A DNA stretch of 64,000 nt, from assembly GCF_933775445.1 (NCBI RefSeq), contig NC_065877.1:18228001-18292000 (forward strand), in the 5' to 3' direction. How positions within the stretch are numbered: position 1 is the stretch's first letter; each line of letters starts with the position of its first letter. The position numbers and the translations under genes are program-made. Shown piece by piece: positions 10,338 through 22,762 of this stretch. Source of the stretch: Argentina anserina. Lineage: Eukaryota > Streptophyta > Magnoliopsida > Rosales > Rosaceae. Under the pieces are notes generated by a model. That model did not search any database and was not told the origin of the DNA. It saw only the letters and a program-made list of their open reading frames with translations.

Positions 10338-12955
10338 TGTAACAACCCGAATTTTGTTATTTATTTCTTGTAATTTCGTGGAGATTAATGAAATGATATT
10401 TTGGTTATATCCATATTCTACGTCTTTTAAATAGCCTTCACTCGAAGTAGAAATCGGTTCGAGAACCATTAAGTCGTTTTTCGATTTAATTCGGTTGACT
10501 CAAGAGTTGACTTTTGATCAGTCACTCGTTTCTGAAAACTTCCATCATGAAAGTTGTAGAGCTCGTCAAAATGAGTTTGTAGATATTCGGCACGTAATTT
10601 TCGGAAGTCAGGAGAAGGAGTTATCATGATTGGAAGATAGGTTTCCGATTTTGGAGAACTAGAAAGAGAAGGATAGAATGGGAAATCCACACATTTAGAT
10701 ATTTCTCTTTTCTTCTCCACCGAACGTATCTCTTCTTCTTCAGTTTCTTTTTCTTCTTCCCACTGCCATTTTCTTCTTTCTCTCCAGGAAAATCCCTCCA
10801 CCACTGATCTATTCCCTCCGGCCACCGTTTGAACAGCCTTCAGACTTCTTGGAACCGTGCTACCTGCTGCTGCAAGCTAGGGACATCAACACCTCACTCT
10901 CCGACGCCAAACAGTCACTGCAGCTCCCTGGAAAGTTGCTGCGGTTCTGCCACCATCACATCTCCGGTTGCTAGTGAGTCTAGGGCTCGGGGTCACCTTG
11001 TTTTGGCCCTTGCAGTCCTTAGACAGTGTCTACGTGAGTGGGGTGGTCGATCTTGGGCTGCAAATCAACTTGCAGTTGCTGCTTCAAGAGGGGATTTCAA
11101 CTGCAACCCCAGTAGTCCTTCCTTTTGACGAGTTATTTTGGGTAAGGAGATCATTCCCTTAACTGGTTAGCTGGTGAGGAGTAGTGAGTTATGTAGTTTG
11201 AGATTTAAGGGGTGAGTTGTGTTTGTAGTTAATCATCAAACTTTGTTGCTGATTTTGAAGTAGTTGAGTTGGGTGTTGGGATACTTGTGGTTTGTTTGAA
11301 ATATGTTGGTTGTTGTAGGGGCTGTTTTGGTAAGAAAGAAGGTGTGAAGTCATTTTTGTGTTAAAGAGGGTTTAGGATTTTGAGGGCAGCAGGGCTGCCG
11401 TGTTATTGTAGTGTTGTAGTAAGGAAAGTTGAGTTAGTTGTTATCTTTGGTGATGTTTTGGTGGTTTTGAGAGTATGGGCTGTTTGAGAGTGCTATGGTT
11501 TTGTTTGGGGAAGTTGTTTAGTTAAGTTGTGACATTTTGGAAAGGTTGGTTTTGGGAAGTAAGAGAAGAAAAGAGTGAAGTGGTTGGAGTGGATGCCACT
11601 AGTGTGTGGCATGGGTGAGCTTAGTGGAATGCTAAAATTTATGAAGTGTTTATATTTTGGGTTGTTTTGGTTCCTTTTTACTAAGTGGAGCTTTGTTTAA
11701 CTTAGGTGCTTAAGTTGGAAACAAGTGTTCGACTTGTTGAGTTAGAAGTGGAAGCAAGCATTAAGGTGAGTAGACCTCACGTTTGGTCTAGTTACATTGG
11801 CGGTAACTAGACGTGTGAACTTACATTTTATATATATTTTTACTTGTTGTGTGATTCATTATAGATGTGTATATATTTGGTGATTTATATACGTATATCT
11901 AAATGGTGATATGATATGTGTATATTTATCACTAAGTATATAAAGCTACTATATTGTGTATTTTTAGTTGGTTTTCATTGAACTGTGGAGGATGGGACCG
12001 AGGGGGAAGAAAATGTACCTCTCGGTAAATTGGAGGTTTTTGGATGGATTATTGTATAGTCGAAGTGCTTATATGTTGTGTAACCGGAAGGGAAGAAAAT
12101 GTACCTTCCGGTATGTTATTGCGTGTGTAGCTTTGTGGGTTGTGGTGTTGTCTTTGTGGCGGCCTTATGAGGCAAAAGACTTTGTGTGAGTTGTTCTGCC
12201 TTAGTGTCGGTCAGTTTGGCGAAAGAAAATGAATACATATGATTTAGCCTTAGTGGCGGCCCAAATGGCAAAATGTATTTCAATGTTCTTCCTGTGTGGC
12301 GGCCTTAGTGGCGTAGGCATATTTCAGAACCACTCCTTGGCCGGTTGTGGGGATGATTATCTAGAGCTCTAGTATTATTGCCAATCTTCTAGGTGCGACT
12401 TGAGGGTCGCATTAACCCAAAATGTTCTGCATGTGTTGCGATGTGATTGTGAGTTGTGATTATGCTTGTGTGGCAATATGTGGCGTTTGTTGTGGCATTG
12501 GTTGCGAGTTGACGTTGTTAGTGTTGTGATGATAATGTTGTTTTATATATATTTCTGAGTTTAGAAATATGTTATATTATCCTTGAGTATTTCTTTTAGT
12601 TTACTCATACCAGCCTTGTAGCTGACTAGGTTTGTGTTTACAATCCTGGTGTACCATTATTGGTGCAGGGGGTAGCACTGCAGGTACTTCGCAGTAGTAG
12701 AGGCGGAAGGAGTGAGCGGTTTAACAGTAGTGTGTTGTTTTAGCTTCTGTTCATTTTCCTATTTTGGTGAGGACTTGTGAGAACTGAATACTGTACAACT
12801 TACATGTGTAATTACGTTTTGTTACAGTTTGAAATCTAAGTGTTTTGTTAAACTTGGATAAGATATTCAGCTGTAATTTCATTTATTGAAGTTACATCAG
12901 AGTGTTAGTATCCATAAATTTGAAATTTTACTGTTCTAAATTGAGGGATGTTACA
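10338..12955 (+). mobile_element. Solo LTR, chromovirus (Tekay-like) type
   Basis: Starts TGTAACAACCCGAATTTTG and ends GAGGGATGTTACA. It is flanked by CAACT (10333-10337) and TAACT (12956-12960), a one-mismatch 5-bp target duplication. The empty site is preserved in copy 2 of the surrounding duplication (near 26568), which supports the boundaries. Its 5' part resembles the LTR start at 19201 on the minus strand (a block near GAAAACTTCC). Degenerate internal repeats lie at about 12000-12330. No internal gag or pol, hence a solo LTR of 2618 bp. Confidence 0.88.
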
Positions 12956-13136
12956 TAACTAGTGTTCCATCGAGCTGATATATCTAATTTAAATTTCAAA
13001 TATGTCTCTGGTACAACAATAATGTATCTCTGTTTAATATTACAAATTGTTATTCTAGTCATAAGATCATCTTATAAATGCCAGAAAACTGCCAACACAG
13101 AAAACACACACAAAGGAACATGTACATATAAAAAAC

Positions 13137-14558
13137 CTGCAAATCAGTAAACTCCAGATCCTGATGACATTGTCAATCCTTGGCAATAAATGTCCAAGAC
13201 GTGCAGACAACAGTTTGCTGCAATGATCTAGTTGGACCTTTATATGGTGTCTAATTCATCAGATCTTCCAGGGTGGAATTGGGAAAGTTATCAAGTTGAG
13301 TCTGTTCCAGTAACAAATTCCTGGAACCAAAATCCACTGGTACTAAAGAAGCTGAACGTATTTGCATATCATACTGTTCAAGGGCCTTGCTCCAGTTTCC
13401 CCTCAGGTAATGATTTGATAAGTTAACTTTCAGTGCCACCACAACAAAACCAGAAACAAAGTACACTAATGTAAGAATATAGTCATGTGCTGATTCCAAG
13501 CTGAAAAGAGTAGATAAATAGATATCAAGCATAAAACAAAAGAAAAAAGAAGAAGAAATTGGTGGTATAGTTTAGCAAGATACCAATGTCTACTAATGCA
13601 GAGTCTTTACTTGTAAATTTTTTTTAAACGACATAGACCAGACGAGTCAAATTTCAGTTCAAATTTGTTTGAAATATTCTCAGTTTGAAATACTTCAATG
13701 CTCTCCCTTATTCCCATAAAAAATATGGGCTCCACCGGTAAATGGAGTCATATTCCCCTAACTCTTAATTGTTAATTTTAACACTTAATTGCTCAGCTTT
13801 CTGTTTTCGTATACATCATTTGGTCAATGGAAATTTATTTTGCTTCACTAGGAGCAGATAAGTGCTGATGCACACTGTCATTAGGAGCAGAAGAAGCAAA
13901 CCAATACAGATCTGAAGGTAATTATACCATGGGTCAATTTAACCTAGCATTATGGTATGTTGCCACAAAATTACCATGATCATTTCTCATCATATAAGTA
14001 AAAGTCATTTATGCATCACTTCAACTACCACAGTTAAAAAAATCTATCTCTGAACTCATATTGATTCCAATGGCCAAAGTGTGAAGTATTAACCATCTAT
14101 CTGTCCAAGAAGTAATGAATTAACTCAGAAAGAAGAAAAGGAAAAAAAATGTATTTTCTACCTTGTGTGACTAATCCATATAAGTTGTCAGGCTCATTGA
14201 TATGAGTACTTGCTGCAACAAGTATTTCAATGTGGCGTGGCAACTGCAAAGCAGATGTTTAAGAAAAAGAAAAGTAAAACACCAGGCAGTTAAAAAAACC
14301 ATTACATTCACAAAGCTGATATGAAACCAAAAGACTGTAAATAATTTTTCACACGTGGCTGAAGATAGATCATGCAGCCTGATAATACTTAATTATACAT
14401 GAGCTTACTAAAAAATACTAAGCCATAAAGAAAAAAGCTAGTCATTTCGATGTGGGAGAAATTGGGGCTACCCAGTGTGACGCTATTGGGAGGTGCTCTT
14501 CCCACCAATGCTCCACGTACATCACATCAGTAAAGTATGAGCCACAAACATAAAAAAC
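13137..14558 (-). pseudogene. ATM: ATM-like PIKK kinase, FAT-domain fragment, copy 1
   Basis: Three exons in gene order on the minus strand: 14558-14472 (29 codons, including CGSYFTDVMYVEHW), 14243-14162 (LPRHIEIL, INEPDNLYG) and 13426-13137 (GNWSKALEQYDMQ; near the end HQDLEFTDLQ before a GT donor). This arrangement matches the FAT domain of ATM, the DNA double-strand-break signalling kinase, including its EPDSLYG and WxKAL motifs. The rest of the gene is absent. The last exon has a frameshift before GNWSKAL, a TAG after LEDLMN and a further shift before LDIYCQGL; the middle exon is 4 bases shorter than its twin at 27795-27710. Surely non-functional. Confidence 0.8.
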
Positions 14559-15660
14559 CTGCACATTCTTGTCAAGCAAATTTACATGCGTGTACCAGCT
14601 AAAGAACGTCAAGAGTACTTATCAGACAAACGAAAGAAGTATGAAATTTTTGGAACTCACAACTGGTACTTTGCGACAACATGATAATCAATAGAAAGGC
14701 AATCAAAGGGTGAGTTTGGTACATTGATACGATAGGATTAGATTTCAAATCCCGCCAAGATTTGACTAGATAGGATTTGAGATATCCAACTCCTGCTCCT
14801 ATCCTACGTGTGGTGGGCAATTACATATTTTGATTCGATAAGCATGTAACGACCCCAAAAGTTCGAGCATAAAAATTCAAAATTCCAAAGTCGTGAAACA
14901 CCAAAACAATCTCAATGAATCGAAATCATTTCAAATGCCACAGCGGATCAATTACTGAGTTCACAATACAACTCAGACAAACCAATTATTACAAACCAAA
15001 TTTATAATCCAACATTACATAAAAATGGAAATGTACTAATCCTCACAATCTCTCACAAGACCCACAAATAAATCCTCACATATTCTCACACAATCCACAA
15101 TAAAAACCTCACCACAAGCAGGATAATGAACAATTTCGAGTCTTCAGAGTTGTCCCTCGATTTCCACTAATGAACACCTGCGGAATCATCTCATACACCA
15201 TTGAATTGGTGCACCGGGATTGTAAACACAAACCTGGTAAGCTTTACAGCTCGTATGAGTAAAATGAAAATATAACTTGCATATCAATATATACGAAAAT
15301 CCACAAATCAACAAATATAAATGCACTCATGAGTCAATGGACGGCCCATCTGGTTGTCCCAAAAAAATATGAAATGAAGTGCTCATAAGAAATTGGGCAA
15401 CCCTTCTGATTACCCAAATGCATTTATAATACGGGTACTAATGAACGCTGGTACATATCTGTTACCCCTCACGTAGTACACCGCCGATATTGGGCAACCT
15501 TCTGCTACCCAACATCCAAAAATATGAGTACTCATGAGCAGGTAACCCATCTGATACCTCACATGCAGTACTCCGGCAGACAGACTAGAGCTCTAACTGT
15601 ATCGTAACTTTCGCCCGGCCAAAGGCTAGGTTCCGACATGCCAAACACATCCAAAGACTG

Positions 15661-16150
15661 GTCCGAAGACAAAATGTTTTAACAAACTCCATGTTAAAAC
15701 CACGTACAATAATCATCACCTCATATTGTACAAATTAAATCACATGCTCGATATATAAATCTCGTCATCAAAATGACATCATCACGATAAAATCATAACA
15801 GTATATTATATAGCAAACTATATATATATATATATATATACACCTATTTACCATTTATACAATATATATATAATCCGCTATATCATATACATGTCATAGT
15901 TCATAAACACGTCCGAAGACAATACGTTTTAACAAACACCATGTTAAAACCACATACAATAATCATTACCTCATATTGTACAAATTAACTCGACATGCTC
16001 AGTATATAATTCTCGTCATCAAAATGACATATTCACAATGAATTCATAACAATATATAATATAGCAAACTATATATATATATGTACCTATTTACTATTTA
16101 TACAAATATATATATATAATCCACTATATCATATACATGTCGTATTTCAA
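15661..16150. repeat. Tandem duplication, ~251 bp, inside the chromovirus LTR
   Basis: GTCCGAAGACA at 15661 recurs at 15912, and the two units stay similar through an AT-dinucleotide tract to about 16150. A shorter repeat (AGATTCGTAAATATGTGAGA) follows at about 16191 and 16257. Confidence 0.85.
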
Positions 16151-16731
16151 TATTTAAAACTCTTGCAAAATCTTGAATCTCCACAAGGGTAGATTCGTAA
16201 ATATGTGAGATTTTACTCACCTTATCCACACGAAGGTAATTCCACGTGTTCATGTGAGATTCGTAAATATGTGAGATTTTACGCACCTTACTGTTCATGT
16301 GGTTACTGTTCACGTATTTACTATTAACGTATTTCTATCCAAATACACATTAATTACGTATCCATTTACGTGTACATACTGTTTACGTATTTCTGTACGT
16401 ACGAATACTATTCAAATGTAAATACTGTCACAGTAAATAAAAATTACTGAATTACCCTTCTAAAATTACTTTTTACATTTACTGTTCACGCGCCGCCGCA
16501 CGTGGCGGCGCGTGGGGTACACGCGCCACCTCCGGCAGGCCGCGCGTGGCGCTCACGCGCCACTCACTGGGGCAGCGCGTGGGGCACACGCCGAAGCTTG
16601 GGGTTGCAGGTGGAGCTCCGGTGCGACGCGGGATGGCGTGTCGAGCTCGGGGTCGGTTGAGGAGGGTTGCGCGAAGCCTCCTAGGCCGGCGGTGTACGAC
16701 ACGGACGAGCGGAGAGGGAGATCGCCGGAGG

Positions 16732-18787
16732 TGATAGATCGTTTTGTTAGAACGTCTATAAAATACCCTGAAAAACATCATCGTTAGTATAGAATAAGCA
16801 GGGATCGTTCAGTCCGGGGAATCAAAAGGGCCTCAACACTTATCTTGTTATTGGGGGATTTGATTTGGATTCTATAACTACTACTTAAAATAAATCCTAA
16901 ATTACTTATATACAATTCATCAGTCATTCATCACATAACCAAAACACGAATTCTACTCTAGAAACATGTATAACACGTATAGAATAACATATAGGCAGCA
17001 AATTATTTCGATTCTTTCTAAGTCCATTTCAATTCCAATTCTAATTAGAGTCCGAAGCGGTTCATCTAATCGTTAAGACTTCTTAATTATTTAGAATCAA
17101 CGAAGCGTTCCATCCTAAACATATGCTAAAAAGATTTCAACATAATGAAGCGTTCTAGTTAAACAACAAAGTAGCACATAAGCACAATAAGTCGAATTGG
17201 AGACATGTAAGCAAGCATGGCGTCATTCATCTTGATTAAGCATGCAAATTCCTAGAACTATCACAACCCTAAACAAGTATCAATAATTGAAACACGAAGC
17301 GCATATTCAATCAATGAACACTTTGGTGAATTAAATCGCAACCCTAGGAGAACTATGGCCTTGGCTTCCTCAAGCATTGATTTAGATGCACAAGTTCAAG
17401 GAATTAATTGAAATAAAACCTAAATTAATTTCGAAAACCTACTGCCCATAGCTATTATACACGGCATAGACACATATTTCATGAGTTCATACAATCAAAA
17501 CATAAAACCAAAGAAGTCTGAATTTATATTCTTCACATATGAAACAGAAAATAACATCCAATAATTCATTCAATAAATTCGAAAATTGCAGAAAATAAAA
17601 AGAAAGATTACAAGCCACGGATGAATCACACATTAGAAACCTTGAAGGATGAAGCAAGGATGAATTCGGATTTGGAGAGGCAAGAAGATGAGCACGGCTT
17701 GGTGGAGATGGATGAAGTTTTTAGCTTGTAATTTTCTGGATATTTGGGCAGAATTTCGGCTTTTTTTTTTGAGAATGGAGATGATTTTTATGAAGGGAGG
17801 CCGTGCCTTATATAGTGGAAGGAGGAGAGGAGGGGCTGCTAGGGTTTTTGATGGGCTGATCCATGTATGCACGGCTAGGATCTTTTCTCTTTAATTGGAT
17901 CTAATGGCTGCCCTTCTTTTCCTTGTAGAACAAGCTCTTATCTCCTTGTTTCTCTAGGGTTAGCATGGGCTGGACTCTCATTCTCAAGGGCTGATTTGAT
18001 AAGCACGGCAAGAACTTTTTTCACAAGCTCAAGAATTAATCACGGATTTGACTCCTTTTCCCTCTTGGATATGGGCTGAAAATGTGAGTAGCTTCACCTT
18101 CAATCTCCTTTCCGTCCTCTATTCTTTTCCTCATTGCATATGGACTTCAGCCGTGCTATCTCTTCATATCCCATACGGCAAAGAACTCCTTCAATTTCTC
18201 AATTTGCTGGCGTGTATTATCCTTTGATTTATCTCTTCAATCCTGAAAATAAAAACCAAAATTAATAAGAAGAGATAATCTATTTCGAAACTTATGTCTT
18301 AATCTAGACAATAGTTGTCTTAAAAAGACACATGTAATAGATGAGCTCAACTAGATTAGGAAAGTTTCTAATTTGTAAAAAGGAAACTTACTAGAACAGG
18401 AAAGTTACTAGAACAAGAAAGTTCATTTAGGAAAGTTTCGTAATAAGAGTTTGAGTTCAAGTAGGACTTTCCAAAATGGTACGTTTCCTAGTCTAATAAG
18501 GATTCCTAATGCAAACATGAATCTCAAGATATGGCCAATAGGACCAAAATGTAGAAAGATGAAGACTCATAATTTAACTAGGTTTCCTAGTCCTTTAAGG
18601 ATTCCTACTCAAACTAGGACTCTAGACCAATTCTTCGTTTTTAACTCGTTTAAGCACAAAGACACATCCAATACCGTCCAAGACTCCTATTGTGACTCAA
18701 TGACTCAATATTACAACAATAAGGGCTAAGCAAAGTACAAATGGAGGTAAAAACATATTAAGAACGTAGCACAAAGTGCTCCTATCA
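16732..18787 (-). mobile_element. Family A-related solo LTR nested in the chromovirus LTR
   Basis: On the minus strand it starts TGATAGGAGCACTTTGTGC at 18787 and ends CGATCTATCA at 16732. It is flanked by a perfect 5-bp duplication GGAGG (16727-16731 and 18788-18792). A block at about 16785-16830 corresponds, reverse-complemented, to the conserved GAACGATAC..TACTAACGATG block near the 3' end of other family A LTRs. A TATATAAGG promoter-like site lies on the minus strand near 17815. Length 2056 bp; no coding region seen. Confidence 0.88.
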
Positions 18788-19201
18788 GGAGGTGGATTTT
18801 TGAGGGAGGGAGAGAGCGAATCGGGGAGAGAGAAGGGGTTTCCAGAAATGGAAACCCTAATCACAAAAATGCCCTTTTTATACTCGTTTCCAAAATTGGA
18901 AACTAACTTCCGTCGTCAATAACTTTCACGTACGACCTCCGATTTGAACGCATGATGTGTCCACAAACTCGTATCGACGAGCCCTACAATTTTCGTGAAG
19001 GAAGTTTTCACGACCGAGCGACGGAATAAAAGTTGATATATTCATTCGAAAACGTAACGTTTTTCTAATTAAACGTTCCGAGAACGTTTCCGTTTTCGTT
19101 TCGTAAAGTCGCAACAATCAAATTCATTTTAATTGAATTTCACAACTTTATAGAATTTCAAATCAAAACCAAATATTGTTTCGAAAAAAAGGGTTATTAC
19201 A

Positions 19202-19214
19202 ATCTACCCCCTTA
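19202..19214 (-). promoter_or_regulatory. Polypurine tract of the chromovirus
   Basis: AAGGGGGTAGAT on the minus strand directly precedes the LTR start TGTAATAACC, as required for plus-strand DNA priming. A conserved TTTCGGGACGAAATTC block lies between it and the pol stop codon, as in Tekay/Del chromoviruses. Confidence 0.85.
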
Positions 19215-19240
19215 AAGGAATTTCGTCCCGAAATTCAAGC

Positions 19241-22200
19241 TCACTCAACAAACACCTGTGGAAATCTGGTCATCATGTCTGACTCTACCTCCCAAGATGC
19301 ATCACCCTCATCATGGTGACTCCACAATACCTTGACTAGCGCTACTTGTTTCCTCCGAAGCTTCTTTGTGGATCTATCCAGAATACGAATCGGCTCAACA
19401 ACAAATGTGGCATTTTCCTTCACTTCAATGGTGCTATGATCGATCACATGTGACTCATCTGGTACATACTTCCTCAACATGGAAATGTGGAAGACTTTGT
19501 GAACACCCGACATGCTAGTAGGCAAGGCTAGTCGATATGCTAATTCTCCCACCTTCTCAAGGTTCTCAAAGGGCCCAACATACCTCGGAGCCAACTTTCC
19601 TTTCTTGTCAAATCTCACTACACTCCTCATAGGCGAAACTTTTAAGAACACATGATTGCCGATCTCAAATTCCACATGTCTCCTCTTTAAGTCTGCACAA
19701 CTCTTCTGTCTACTCTGGGCGGTCCGGATTCTATCTCGAATGATCGAAATCTTCTCCGTGGTTTCCTGAACAACCTCTGGACCCATCAGTGCCTCATCAC
19801 CAACTTCGGCCCAACAGATCGATGATCGACATGGTCTACCATAAAGAGCCTCATAAGGTGCCATGCCAATGCTAGAATGGTAATTGTTGTTGTAGGCAAA
19901 CTCAATCAATCTCAAATAATCTTCCCAACTACCCTTGAAATCCAGCACACAAGCTCTCAACATGTCTTCCATCACCTGATTCACCCTTTCCGTTTGTCCA
20001 TCAGTCTGAGGGTGAAAAGCAGTACTCATATCCAAGGTGGTACCCATCGCCTTCTATAACCCACCCCAGAACTTCGAAGTGAAACGTGCATCTCGATCAT
20101 AAATAATAGAAACTGGAGCTCCATGAAGTCTCACTACCTCATCCACATATAGTTTCCCTAGCACGTCCACCGAGTAGTTCATTGAGACTGGAAGGAAATG
20201 AGCCGACTTTGTCAACCGATCGACAATCACCCATATAGCATCGTGACCCTTCTTGGACCTAGGCAGTCCAGTCACAAAATCCATAGACATCTGCTCCCAC
20301 TTCCAAAGAGGAATAGTCAATGGTTTCAACATGCCAGCTGGTCGTTGATGTTCTGCTTTTACTTGCTGACATGTAAGGCACTTCGATACAAACTCCGCTA
20401 CATCTTTCTTCATACCGTTCCACCAGAATTGCCTGCATAGGTCCTTGTACATCTTGGTGTTCCCTGGATGAACGGTATAACGTGATCGATGTGCCGTACG
20501 AAGGACCTCCTCCTTGAGATCATCATAATCTGGGACACACAATCTTGCCCCGAACCTCAACCCTCCATTGGGTCCAACACTCCACACGGAAGGGCACTCA
20601 TCAAGCGTATCTACTACAAGATCTGCCAACTTAGCTTGTGAGAATCTATCTCGCGCCTGACCCTGTATGATCCTCGTGATCAATGTGGGTTGCACCGTGA
20701 CGCTACCAAGAAAGACCCTTTGTTCTCCTCCCGATGGTACCAAATCAAACTCTGATGCAGTTTCAAGCATGAACCATTCCTGGACCATAAGTGAAGCCAC
20801 CACACCTCTCGGTTTCCTGCTCAAAGCATCCGCCACCACATTTGCCTTCCCCGGGTGGTACTCCAATGTGAAGTCATAATCCTTGAGGAGTTCCATCCAT
20901 CTCCTCTGCCTCATATTCAGCTCCTTCTGTGAGAACAAGTAATTCAAACTCTTATGATCTGAAAAGAGTTGAAACTTCTCACCATACAAGTAATGTCTCC
21001 AAATCTTCAGGGCAAACACAACTGCCTCAAGCTCTAGGTCGTGTGTGGGGTATTTTTTCTCATGTATCTTCAACTGTCTAGAACCATAAGCAACAACTGC
21101 TCTATGCTGCATCAACACACAACCCAAACCTTGGAGCGAAGCATCACTGTAAATGACATAACCGCCCCCACTTGAAGGAATCGTCAACACTGGAGCTGTG
21201 GTCAAACTAATCTTTAGTTTGTTGAATGCTTCCTCACATGCTTCTGTCCACACAAACAGAGCATCTTTCTTGGTCAACTTGGTCAATTAAGATGCAATAC
21301 TAGAAAACCCTTCGATAAATCTCCTGTAGTAACCTGCCAAACCGAGGAAACTACGAATCTCTGTAAAGTTCTTTGGATGACTCCAATCTTTTACTGCCTC
21401 TACCTTTGATGGGTCCACTAGTACTCCATCTTTTGAGACAACATGACTAATGAACTTGACCTCTTCTTTCCAGAACTCACACTTCTCTAGTTTGGCATAC
21501 AATCTCGCCTCCTTCAAGGTCTGCAACACTGTTCTCAGATGCACCACATGTTCTTCTTGTGTCTTGGAGTATATCAGAATGTCATCCACAAACCCCACAA
21601 CAAACTCATCCAAGTACGGGCTAAATACTTGGTTCATCAAACTCATAAAGACAGTTGGTGCATTCGTTAGACCAAATGGCATGACAACAAACTCATAATG
21701 TCCATACCGGGTCCTGAAGGCTGTCTTCGATATATCTTCTTCCTTCACCCTGAGCTGATGATAACCAGATCTCAAATCAATCTTAGAGAACACCGTAGCA
21801 CCTTTAAGCTGATCGAACAAGTCATCAATCCTAGGTAAGGGGTACCTATTCTTGATGGTCACCTTGTTCAGTTCCCTGTAGTCCACACACAACTGCAGAA
21901 AACCATATTTCTTTTTCACGAACAAAACTGGTGCTCCCCATGGTGAAACACTAGGTCTAATAAACCCTTGATCCAATAGCTCATCGATCTGCACCTTCAA
22001 CTCCTTAAGTTCGTTTTGCCCCATTCTATATGGCACCTTTGACACAGGTGCCGTACCAGGTACTACATCAATGCAGAAATCAACTACTCTTCGAGGAGGT
22101 AGCCCTGGTATCTCTTGGAATACCTCACTAAACTAATATACTACTACAATGTCTGCAATAGTTACTTTCTGATCCACCGATTCCACATGTGCCAAAACTC

Positions 22201-22762
22201 CTGATCTCATGGCATTATCTGACTTGAGGCAACGATAACGAAACACTGGCTCCCCGGGTCTATGAAGGGACACCACCATGTCAAAACAATCAATCACTGC
22301 ATGCTGCGGTCTCAACCAATCAATTCCCAAGATCACATCATAGGTGTGGTCCGGAATCACAATCAATGAAGCAGAGAACTCCATACTTCCAATCACAATC
22401 GGACAAGCCTTGCAGATTGTCTCTAACTCAAGGGACACTCCAAGGGGTGAAGTGACACATAAAGCATTCCCAAGAGGTGTAGGAATCAATCCTAGCATCT
22501 CTACTACCGAACTAGCAATAAATGAATGCGATGCTCCCGTATCAAACAATACTCTAGCAAGGTAGTCAAAAAGTGATAATGTACCTTCCACCCCTGTGTC
22601 TCGCTGACCCACTGCAAACACTCTAGCTTGGCCCGCTGGTAGCTGTCTCTGCGGCCGTTCCTGTCTGCCCTGAAGAGGTCGGGTACAATCTCTAGCTATG
22701 TGTCCCACTTGCCCGCACAGGTAGCAGCCTGCTCTTTTCGGGACGATGCCTGTTCGATAACC
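19241..22762 (-). pseudogene. Chromovirus gag-pol, 5'-truncated, three nonsense codons
   Basis: One continuous reading frame encodes, in order, the gag CCHC knuckle (22726-22685, CYLCGQVGHIARDC), an aspartic protease (FDTGAS), reverse transcriptase (FVDD at about 21581-21592), RNase H, integrase with zinc-binding and catalytic Asp/Glu motifs, and a C-terminal chromodomain-like segment (VKVLW..WEVE) ending in TGA at 19243-19241. Three in-frame stops break it: TAG at 22135-22133, TAA at 21289-21287 and TAG at 20056-20054. No frameshift was detected. The frame upstream closes at a TGA (22765), and most of gag, the primer binding site and the 5' LTR are missing. Order RT-RNaseH-integrase marks Ty3/gypsy; the 3' end suggests the Tekay/Del clade. 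Inactive copy. Confidence 0.92.

Larger units (their letters stand above)
10272..14844. repeat. Segmental duplication, copy 1
   Basis: Colinear with 26501-28391 at high identity, except for a 2.6 kb LTR inserted at 10338-12955. Without that insertion and its target duplication the copy is about 1.95 kb. The left breakpoint falls at a GAGAGTGAAAACTG block, which in copy 2 abuts a GA microsatellite. The right end is cut by the chromovirus starting at 14845. The segment carries three exons of an ATM-like gene. Confidence 0.9.
14845..19201 (-). mobile_element. 3' LTR of a chromovirus, with a nested LTR
   Basis: On the minus strand it begins TGTAATAACCC at 19201, right after a polypurine tract; the other end reads TGTAACGACCCC on the plus strand at 14845. 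Inside lies an unrelated family A solo LTR (16732-18787); removing it and one target duplication leaves about 2.3 kb. The middle part (15130-15260) resembles the corresponding part of the solo LTR at 10338-12955. It holds a ~251-bp tandem duplication and a GC-rich block at 16490-16680. The left flank is AAGCA; the partner copy of this target duplication is not found because the element is truncated on the other side. Confidence 0.8.

Noticed and set aside
10469..10825. Minus-strand frame of 118 codons in the solo LTR
   Set aside because: No start context, low-complexity Glu/Lys run from a TTC-rich tract, and located inside an LTR.
16512..16787. Plus-strand open frame of 91 codons in the GC-rich LTR block
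   Set aside because: Arg/Gly/Ala-rich translation in several frames on both strands is expected from GC-rich sequence; it lies inside an LTR and crosses the nested element boundary.
22344..22565. Plus-strand frames opposite the chromovirus pol
   Set aside because: Antisense shadows without family motifs; the same holds for those at 19877-20059, 20198-20440, 20667-20879 and 21450-21698.
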